NCBI GenBank assembly: GCA_937917475.1
Contig: CALDNF010000011.1
Coordinates: 1-6,218, forward strand
Source of the DNA: an uncultured Faecalibacterium sp.
GTDB taxonomy: Bacteria > Bacillota > Clostridia > Oscillospirales > Ruminococcaceae
Direction of reading: 5' to 3'
Length of the DNA: 6,218 bases
Below the pieces are notes generated by a model. That model was given only the letters and a program-made list of their open reading frames with translations, was not told where the DNA came from and made no database searches. The position numbers and the translations under genes were made by a program. This document shows positions 1 through 3,610 of the stretch, piece by piece; position 1 is the stretch's first letter; each line of letters starts with the position of its first letter.

Positions 1-1
1 G

Positions 2-376
2 CGGAAGCAGTTCGTCAAGGGCATGGAGCAGATCGCTCAGGAAGGTGCCATCCAGATCTTCCGCGAAGTGGGCGGCGGCATGGAAGAAGTCGTGGTCGGC
101 GTGGTGGGTGTGCTTCAGCTGGAAGTGCTGGAGTACCGCCTGAACACCGAGTACAACGTAGAGATCCGGATGCAGCAGCTTCCCTTTGAGCAGCTGCGGT
201 GGATCAAGAACGACCCCGACACCTATGTGCTGCGGGATCTGGACCTGACCAGCGATACCAAGGCCGTGGAGGACATGAAGGGCAACCGCCTGCTCCTGTT
301 CACCTCCGATTGGGCCATCCGCTGGGCCGAGACCCACAACGAAGAGCTCAAGCTCAGCGAGTTCGGCAATATCTAA
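2..376 (+). CDS. prfC: Peptide chain release factor 3, C-terminal part (5' end outside window)
   Basis: The reading frame is open from base 2 and encodes the last 124 residues of release factor 3, the GTPase that removes RF1 and RF2 from the ribosome after peptide release. It is recognised from the RF3 domain III signature: an opening KQF.KGM..IAQEGAIQIFRE, then VVGVVGVLQLEVLEYRL and the EYNVE block, in the same order as in E. coli RF3. The C-terminal stretch with LLLFTSDWAIRWAE and a short charged end is also typical. The GTPase domain (G1-G5) lies upstream of the window, so catalytic residues cannot be checked. It ends in TAA and is followed 35 bases later by an intrinsic terminator, so it is the last gene of its transcript. 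EF-G is the nearest alternative, but the EGAIQIF and GVLQ blocks favour RF3. Confidence 0.95.
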   Translation, partial: RKQFVKGMEQIAQEGAIQIFREVGGGMEEVVVGVVGVLQLEVLEYRLNTEYNVEIRMQQLPFEQLRWIKNDPDTYVLRDLDLTSDTKAVEDMKGNRLLLFTSDWAIRWAETHNEELKLSEFGNI

Positions 377-410
377 ACCGGACATTTTTGAACCATACTA
401 TGTGAAGAAG

Positions 411-449
411 GGCTGCGGTTCAGGCACTGCCTGCATCGCAGTTCTTTTT
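411..449 (+). terminator. Intrinsic terminator of prfC
   Basis: An outer stem CTGCG (413-417) pairs with CGCAG (437-441). An inner stem CAGGC (421-425) pairs with GCCTG (429-433) around a 3-base loop. The two are separated by a 3x3 internal segment that can form two of its three pairs. A T-rich run, TTCTTTTT (442-449), follows directly. It lies 35 bases after the prfC stop codon and separates prfC from the aldo/keto reductase. Confidence 0.85.
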
Positions 450-490
450 ATAAGCAACAAGCATCCAACAAAATATGCCAGAGAACGACA

Positions 491-510
491 CCGCCCCACG
501 ATGGGGGCGG
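491..510 (+). other. GC hairpin in the leader of the aldo/keto reductase
   Basis: CCGCCCC (491-497) pairs perfectly with GGGGCGG (504-510) around the 6-base loop ACGATG. It lies just upstream of the ribosome binding site AGAGGG (521-526) of the reductase. There is no T-run after it, so it is not a terminator. It could be an mRNA-stabilising stem or a protein binding site; the sequence does not decide which. The gap 377-531 otherwise holds only the prfC terminator. I see no convincing -35/-10 pair there, although the AT-rich segment 443-477 must be the best place for the reductase promoter. Confidence 0.6.
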
Positions 511-531
511 CGGCTGGCAAAGAGGGTAATT

Positions 532-1521
532 ATGCAAAAACAACTCAATCCGATCGGAAACAGCGGCCTGAGTGCACCTTTTCTGGGAATGGGCACATGG
601 GCCATTGGCGGCGGCAGCTGGTGGGGTGACAACGACGACGCATTGTCGGTAAAAGCCATCGAGACCGCCGTGGAGCAGGGCATCACCTGGGTGGACACCG
701 CCCCCATCTACGGCTTGTACCACAGCGAGGAAGTGGTGGGCGAAACCCTGAAGCACATCGACCGGGATAAGATCATCCTCTCCACCAAATGCGGTCTGGA
801 ATGGCGGCATGAAACGCCAGTGATCCACAAGACCGTAGACGGCACCACCGTCTACCGGGACCTGTCGGCCCAGAGCATCATTGAGGACGTAGAGGACAGC
901 CTGCGCCGTCTGGGCACCGACCATCTGGATGTGCTCTACACCCACTGGCAGAGCCCGGATTTTGCGCTCTACCCGCTGGAAGAGACGGTGGGGGCCATGA
1001 TGAAGCTGAAAGAGCAGGGTAAGATCCGTGCCATCGGTGCCTCCAATGTCACGGCAGACATCATCCGGGGCTACTGCAAATACGGCCAGCTGGATGTCAT
1101 TCAGGAAAAATACAGCCTGCTGACCCGCCGGATCGAAAAGCAGCTCCTGCCCACCTGCAAGGAGCTGGGAGTGTCCATTCAGGCCTACTCCCCGCTGGAA
1201 CAGGGCCTGCTGACCGGAAAGGTGACTATGGACACCACCTATCCCGAGGGCAGCACCCGGAACTCCAACCCCAGCTTTCAGCCCAGCCGCCGGGCACAGG
1301 CTCTTAAGCTGCTGGCCGGCTGGCAGGACCTGACCGAAAAGTACCACTGCACGCTGGCTCAGCTGGTCATTGCCCTGACCGGGCGGATGATCCCGGGGCT
1401 TCACGTCCTCTGCGGTGCACGGACACCCCAGCAGGTCATGGACAACGCCGGTGCTTTGAACCTCAAGCTGGACGGTGCCGATGCCGTCCGGATGAAGTGG
1501 GATGTGGATTCGATCTCCTGA
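532..1521 (+). CDS. Aldo/keto reductase, YdjG-like (NAD(P)H-dependent carbonyl reductase)
   Basis: A 329-residue TIM-barrel oxidoreductase of the aldo/keto reductase superfamily, expected to be cytosolic and to reduce aldehydes or ketones with NAD(P)H. All four catalytic residues are visible: D55 and Y60 in WVDTAPIYG, K86 in IILSTKCG, and H138 in LYTHWQS. Cofactor-binding elements include IRAIGASNV (165-173), QAYSPLEQGLLTG (217-229) and the C-terminal GARTPQQVMDNAGAL. As I recall it, E. coli YdjG, a methylglyoxal reductase, shares the GTWAIGGG start, the THWQS block and the SPLEQGLLTG block, so a role in methylglyoxal or other reactive carbonyl detoxification is plausible; the substrate is an inference. 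The frame opens at 475, but the ATG at 532 is chosen because AGAGGG lies 6 bases before it and the barrel begins at once. The earlier start would put the GC hairpin inside the gene. No clear terminator follows; the strong stem at 1624-1658 could serve. Confidence 0.93.
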   Translation: MQKQLNPIGNSGLSAPFLGMGTWAIGGGSWWGDNDDALSVKAIETAVEQGITWVDTAPIYGLYHSEEVVGETLKHIDRDKIILSTKCGLEWRHETPVIHKTVDGTTVYRDLSAQSIIEDVEDSLRRLGTDHLDVLYTHWQSPDFALYPLEETVGAMMKLKEQGKIRAIGASNVTADIIRGYCKYGQLDVIQEKYSLLTRRIEKQLLPTCKELGVSIQAYSPLEQGLLTGKVTMDTTYPEGSTRNSNPSFQPSRRAQALKLLAGWQDLTEKYHCTLAQLVIALTGRMIPGLHVLCGARTPQQVMDNAGALNLKLDGADAVRMKWDVDSIS

Positions 1522-1558
1522 TTTTAAACGCATGAAAGAGATTTTTTCGTCCACACTC

Positions 1559-1586
1559 TTGACAATTCTGATTTTTTGCATATACT
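1559..1586 (+). promoter_or_regulatory. Promoter of the antisense RNA (putative antitoxin)
   Basis: A perfect -35 TTGACA (1559-1564), a 16-base spacer and a -10 TATACT (1581-1586, five of six consensus bases) read on the plus strand. The expected start, 6-8 bases later, is around 1593. That places the downstream direct repeat at the very 5' end of the transcript. There is no plus-strand protein gene between this promoter and the convergent minus-strand genes, so its product is most likely a short untranslated RNA. This is the best sigma-A promoter in the window. Confidence 0.8.
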
Positions 1587-1590
1587 AGAA

Positions 1591-1623
1591 TCAGAAATAC
1601 AAAAACAACCGTCCATGTAACAC
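1591..1623 (+). repeat. Direct repeat, copy in the antitoxin RNA (DR-b-like)
   Basis: This 33-base segment matches 1741-1773 with one substitution and four gap positions; the longest exact block is CCGTCCATGTAA. It lies at the predicted 5' end of the plus-strand RNA. The matching copy lies over the toxin start codon, so the two convergent transcripts are complementary across it. On the minus strand it contains an ATG in the same relative position as the toxin start, but no ribosome binding site precedes it. Confidence 0.85.
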
Positions 1624-1664
1624 GAAGCCCCCCGGTAGTGCAAGTACCGGGGGGCTTCTATTAA
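1593..1664 (+). ncRNA. Putative antisense antitoxin RNA of a type I (Fst/par-like) module
   Basis: The predicted transcript runs from about 1593 to the end of the stem at 1658, about 66 nt plus a few 3' bases. Two parts are complementary to the minus-strand toxin mRNA. Its 5' part (1593-1623) is a near copy of 1741-1773, so it can pair with the toxin's ribosome-binding and start-codon region. Its 3' part is the shared terminator, transcribed from opposite strands in the two RNAs. In the enterococcal pAD1 par locus the antitoxin RNA II is of similar size, and it also faces the toxin mRNA, shares its terminator and pairs through direct repeats. I see no ribosome binding site or useful reading frame in it. 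Both 5' and 3' ends are predicted, not measured. Confidence 0.68.
1624..1658. terminator. Shared bidirectional terminator of the convergent RNAs
   Basis: A perfect 14-bp stem pairs 1624-1637 (GAAGCCCCCCGGTA) with 1645-1658 around a 7-base loop. On the minus strand it begins two bases after the toxin stop codon; on the plus strand it ends the predicted antisense RNA. The tails after the stem are only moderately T-rich (TATTAAT on plus, GTGTTACAT on minus). Termination therefore rests mostly on the very stable stem, and some readthrough is possible in both directions. It may also terminate transcripts coming from the aldo/keto reductase. Confidence 0.8.
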
Positions 1665-1765
1665 TGCTTACTGCCCTTGCCTATCTGTCCGTCAAGCCAT
1701 GTGCACAAATAGTATGATGCCACTTGTGCTAAAACGGACTTCAAAAATACAAACAAGCCGTCCAT
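1661..1765 (-). CDS. Small hydrophobic peptide, putative Fst-like type I toxin
   Basis: A 34-residue peptide beginning MDGLFVFLKSVLAQVASYYL. A hydrophobic segment (about residues 4-23), suited to spanning a membrane once, is followed by W23-L24-D25 and a short basic tail ending GKGSKH. That plan of one membrane segment, a tryptophan-leucine-aspartate turn and a charged tail is that of the Fst/Ldr family of type I toxins, which damage the cell membrane when over-made. The start is fixed by an exceptional ribosome binding site: AAGGAGGTGAT, complementary over 11 bases to the usual 16S rRNA 3' end, with 7 bases between GGAGG and ATG. The stop TAA is followed at once by the terminator stem. Unlike the enterococcal Fst peptide as I recall it, it has no proline in the membrane segment and has K9 and Q14 inside it. 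I recall similar short hypothetical proteins in gut Clostridia but cannot verify this here. A small non-toxic membrane peptide is the alternative. Confidence 0.75.
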   Translation of the reverse strand: MDGLFVFLKSVLAQVASYYLCTWLDGQIGKGSKH

Positions 1766-1773
1766 GTAATCAC
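1741..1773 (-). repeat. Direct repeat, copy over the toxin start codon (DR-a-like)
   Basis: Partner of the repeat at 1591-1623. Read on the minus strand it begins with the GTGATTAC end of the Shine-Dalgarno region and covers the ATG (1763-1765) and the first eight codons of the small peptide. Pairing of the antisense RNA here would block initiation. The repeats differ by small A-run and single-base indels, so the RNA-RNA duplex would be interrupted by a few bulges. Confidence 0.85.
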
Positions 1774-1797
1774 CTCCTTCCCATTAAAGGGACGGAG
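1769..1797 (-). promoter_or_regulatory. Strong Shine-Dalgarno sequence sequestered in a 5' hairpin of the toxin mRNA
   Basis: The Shine-Dalgarno AAGGAGGTGAT occupies 1769-1779 on the minus strand. Its GGAG (1774-1777) can pair with CTCC (1794-1797), and the adjacent GGGA (1779-1782) with TCCC (1789-1792), closing a 6-base loop with one internal 1x1 mismatch. In the transcript this hides the ribosome binding site. Sequestration of the binding site by an upstream helix is a known feature of the pAD1 fst message. Here it would delay translation so that the antisense RNA can act first. Confidence 0.65.
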
Positions 1798-1812
1798 AAG
1801 GGCAGCAACTTT

Positions 1813-1821
1813 AGTATAACA
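1813..1821 (-). promoter_or_regulatory. Extended -10 promoter of the small toxin gene
   Basis: On the minus strand the bases read TGTTATACT, that is TATACT (1818 to 1813) preceded by the TGn extension. No good -35 hexamer exists at 16-18 bases; the sequence there is T-rich and lies in one arm of the upstream gene's terminator. The predicted start near 1806 gives a leader of about 41 bases that is just long enough to form the Shine-Dalgarno hairpin, and a toxin mRNA of about 183 nt up to the shared terminator. Confidence 0.68.
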
Positions 1822-1832
1822 TACGCTTCAAC

Positions 1833-1879
1833 AAAAAGAAACGCTTCCGCATAGAAAAGTGCAGAAGCGTTTCTTTTTT
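1833..1879. terminator. Bidirectional intrinsic terminator after the M23-like gene
   Basis: GAAACGCTTC (1838-1847) pairs with GAAGCGTTTC (1864-1873). The stem is extended outward by A5 (1833-1837) against T6 (1874-1879), and inward by GC/GC across one mismatch. It follows the stop codon of the M23-like gene by 5 bases on the minus strand and has a T5 tail there; the plus strand has a T6 tail. It isolates the toxin module from transcription coming from the M23-like gene. Confidence 0.85.
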
Positions 1880-1884
1880 GTCAA

Positions 1885-3189
1885 TCAACTATTTTCCTTC
1901 CAGAACAAACCGCCGCTGGTCTGGAACAGCAGCCGGGGGTTCACGCTCCTGCTGCCCAGCTTGAAGTCCATGGTCAGCTCCTCGCCCAGCACGCCCACGG
2001 CCTGCCCACGCTCCACAGTCTGTCCTTCACCGACGGACAGAGTGTCGATCCCGTAGAGGTAGCTGCGCACACCGCAGCCGTGGTCAATGACTACGGTGTT
2101 CCCGGTCAGGGCAAGGTTCCGGGCCAGCACCACCACGCCATTGGCGGGGGAGCGCACCGGCTCCCCGGGAATAGTGTAGAGCTTTGTGGAGTTGGACTTG
2201 CTGCCCTGCTTGCCGTTTACGACTTTCACCTGCCCGAAATCCACCAGCGTCATAAAGTGTTCCGCCGGGCAGACAAAACCGCCCTGCCAGAGCTTTTGCC
2301 GGGCAGGCTGCTCATACAACGGCCAGACGATATTCCGGAACTCCGCATTGGCCGCTTCCGAAGCTTCGGGCTCCGGCTCGACCTCTACTGTGCCGTAGTC
2401 CTTGGGAATGACCGTGATGGTGCGGCTCTGGGGCTCGCCGTTGACGGTGATGATGACCTCGTGCCCGCCTGCCGCTGCATTGTAGGCCGCCGGGATGTAG
2501 GCCCGCCAGCCGTCGCTGCTGCGGACACACTGGACATTGCCAAGGTCGGTCTCCACAGCGGGGGCGGTATCGCCGGTCATGCCGGAGACCCGCAGGCCCA
2601 CGACACCGCCCTGCTCCACACGCTCGGCAGAGAGCTCCACCTCTGCGCTGGCCTGAAGGGTGAACCGGAACCGGAAACTATACCACCCGGTGGGCTTTGC
2701 AGGGTGCTCCAGACCACTGTTTTTCCGCAGCTGGCCGGTGGAGCCGCCCTCAAACTGGGTAGCCATGCCCCCCTTGGGCAGCCGCCAGACCGTCAGCTCA
2801 GCTTTATAGCCGCCGTTGGAGGGGAACAGAAACGTTTCATACTCCGACGCCGACCCTGCAAACACGGTAGCTCCGTCCTCGGTCTGGATGGTCAGGATGG
2901 TGTACACGGCCCAATCCGGCAGGGTGATGGCCGGGTGAGCATCGAAAAGGGTGCCAAGCTTCTGGACATTCAGGGTACCGGGGCTGGCAAAGACCTTGTC
3001 CAGCACACCTCCCAGCAGGGGCACCTGCCAGCAGGAGCCATTGGGTTCCAGCTCTGCGCCGCCGAACTCTACCTGCGCTTCCGGGCGGGAGCCTTCGGTG
3101 GTAAAGGCATAGCTCACACCCATCACCGCCGCCAGCAGCACCGCAACGCCCACGGCCACCCCCAGCAGCCACAGCAAAAATCGTTTCAT
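1885..3189 (-). CDS. Membrane-anchored or secreted protein with a degenerate M23/LytM domain
   Basis: A 434-residue envelope protein. Residues 1-28 (MKRFLLWLLGVAVGVAVLLA and onward) form a signal peptide or signal anchor. A beta-rich middle part (about 170-285) includes an Ig-like segment with YIPAAYNAAAGGHEVIITV, resembling the N-terminal domain found before some clostridial M23 peptidases. The C-terminal domain (about 317-423) has the LytM fold pattern: PGEPVRSPANGVVVLA, GNTVVIDHGCGVRSYLYGI, TVERGQAVGVLG and a final SVNPRLLF. The zinc-binding residues are not where they should be. The usual HxxxD is not recognisable around residues 325-340, and the usual HLHFE reads TMDFK (406-410), so it is probably not an active endopeptidase. 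Known inactive LytM proteins act as regulators or scaffolds in division and sporulation; which applies here is unknown. The start at 3189 is chosen for GAGGAA 6 bases before it. The frame extends to 3231, but that start lies inside a terminator loop. Confidence 0.85.
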   Translation of the reverse strand: MKRFLLWLLGVAVGVAVLLAAVMGVSYAFTTEGSRPEAQVEFGGAELEPNGSCWQVPLLGGVLDKVFASPGTLNVQKLGTLFDAHPAITLPDWAVYTILTIQTEDGATVFAGSASEYETFLFPSNGGYKAELTVWRLPKGGMATQFEGGSTGQLRKNSGLEHPAKPTGWYSFRFRFTLQASAEVELSAERVEQGGVVGLRVSGMTGDTAPAVETDLGNVQCVRSSDGWRAYIPAAYNAAAGGHEVIITVNGEPQSRTITVIPKDYGTVEVEPEPEASEAANAEFRNIVWPLYEQPARQKLWQGGFVCPAEHFMTLVDFGQVKVVNGKQGSKSNSTKLYTIPGEPVRSPANGVVVLARNLALTGNTVVIDHGCGVRSYLYGIDTLSVGEGQTVERGQAVGVLGEELTMDFKLGSRSVNPRLLFQTSGGLFWKENS

Positions 3190-3205
3190 ATGTACTTCCT
3201 CATAC

Positions 3206-3251
3206 AAAAAGGGCGTGCCGGTGCAATCCAAACAGACTGCCCGGCACGCCC
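3206..3251 (-). terminator. Intrinsic terminator or attenuator between the small membrane protein and the M23-like gene
   Basis: On the minus strand an 11-bp perfect stem pairs GGGCGTGCCGG (3251 to 3241) with CCGGCACGCCC (3221 to 3211), and T5 (3210 to 3206) follows. It comes 21 bases after the stop of the 67-residue gene. Its end is only about 16 bases before the M23-like ATG, with the ribosome binding site directly after the T-run. It may therefore act as a partial terminator that sets the ratio of the two genes. Confidence 0.85.
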
Positions 3252-3272
3252 GATGATCCCTTGTCTTTTGCG

Positions 3273-3476
3273 TTACTCCGCAGCATCCTCGGCGGGTGCG
3301 GCTTCCTCAGCAGGAGCAGCCTCCTCGGTGGTAACAGCGTCGTCCTCGCCGAACAGCAGACGCTCGTACTCGTCCAGCTCCTTCTCACGGCGGTGCAGAT
3401 ACACTGCTACGGCAGCCAGAGCACCAGCTACAGCAGCCAGGGTGGTGATCACAGCGATCAGACAGGATTTCTTCAT
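3273..3476 (-). CDS. Small single-span membrane protein with an acidic Ala/Glu/Pro tail
   Basis: A 67-residue protein of no recognised family. Residues 5-27 (CLIAVITTLAAVAGALAAVA and on) form one membrane segment after a KK start. A highly charged stretch follows (HRREKELDEYERL, 28-40), likely a short helix. The end is a low-complexity acidic tail with the repeat EEAAPA at 51-56 and 57-62. The Shine-Dalgarno AAAGGAG lies 11 bases before the ATG, somewhat far. It has its own promoter at 3576-3604 and a terminator after it, and the envelope M23-like gene is directly downstream, so a shared envelope role is possible but unproven. Similar short proteins with one membrane segment and an acidic tail are common as hypotheticals in gut Clostridia. 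Its codon use looks like that of its neighbours, which supports it as a real gene. Confidence 0.8.
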   Translation of the reverse strand: MKKSCLIAVITTLAAVAGALAAVAVYLHRREKELDEYERLLFGEDDAVTTEEAAPAEEAAPAEDAAE

Positions 3477-3523
3477 AGGTTAGCACACTCCTTTTTTCGG
3501 TCGAAATGATGTTTCCGCAGCAT
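3473..3523 (-). CDS. Possible 16-residue leader ORF overlapping the start of the small membrane protein
   Basis: In the roughly 93-base leader a short frame reads MLRKHHFDRKKECANL. It is preceded by GAGGA with 6 bases to the ATG; a second GGAGG abuts the ATG. Its TGA overlaps the ATG of the 67-residue gene as ATGA, an arrangement often used for translational coupling, and it contains that gene's Shine-Dalgarno sequence. There is no evidence that it is translated. It is short enough to arise by chance, so it is listed as a possibility only. Confidence 0.3.
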   Translation of the reverse strand: MLRKHHFDRKKECANL

Positions 3524-3575
3524 CCTCCGTCCTCGGGGCATCGGCCAATATCCAGCCTGCCCTCCGAATGTCTAC

Positions 3576-3604
3576 ATTATACCCGCTGCGGGCAAAAAAT
3601 ACAA
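3576..3604 (-). promoter_or_regulatory. Promoter of the small membrane protein / M23-like genes
   Basis: On the minus strand a perfect -10 TATAAT (3581 to 3576) is preceded, after a 17-base spacer, by the weak -35 TTGTAT (3604 to 3599). The expected start is near 3569. The -35 lies about 7 bases after the mutY stop codon. The spacer contains a perfect inverted repeat, CCCGC-T-GCGGG (3582-3592), directly next to the -10, which could be an operator. No terminator for mutY is visible before this promoter. Confidence 0.7.
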
Positions 3605-3610
3605 GCATTT

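Noticed and set aside
475..531. Upstream start for the aldo/keto reductase (19 extra residues)
   Set aside because: No ribosome binding site there, the added residues are not barrel-like, and the ATG at 532 has AGAGGG at good spacing.
448..1581. A 377-codon open frame on the minus strand opposite the aldo/keto reductase
   Set aside because: The reductase has a full catalytic tetrad and a ribosome binding site; the antisense frame resembles no family and overlaps the prfC terminator.
1524..1616. A second peptide start (MDGCFCISD..., 30 codons) on the minus strand at the other repeat copy
   Set aside because: No Shine-Dalgarno precedes it, it lies beyond the terminator, and its translation is polar with no membrane segment. 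The similarity to the toxin start comes from the antisense repeat, not from a second toxin.
3190..3231. Upstream start for the M23-like protein (14 extra residues)
   Set aside because: It lies inside the loop and arm of the intrinsic terminator and would place a charged stretch before the signal peptide.
2080..3483. A 467-codon open frame on the plus strand across the M23-like gene and the small membrane protein gene
   Set aside because: It is antisense to two genes with good starts, has a low-complexity translation rich in G, R, H and A, has no ribosome binding site and runs through two transcription units. High GC keeps stop codons rare in this frame.
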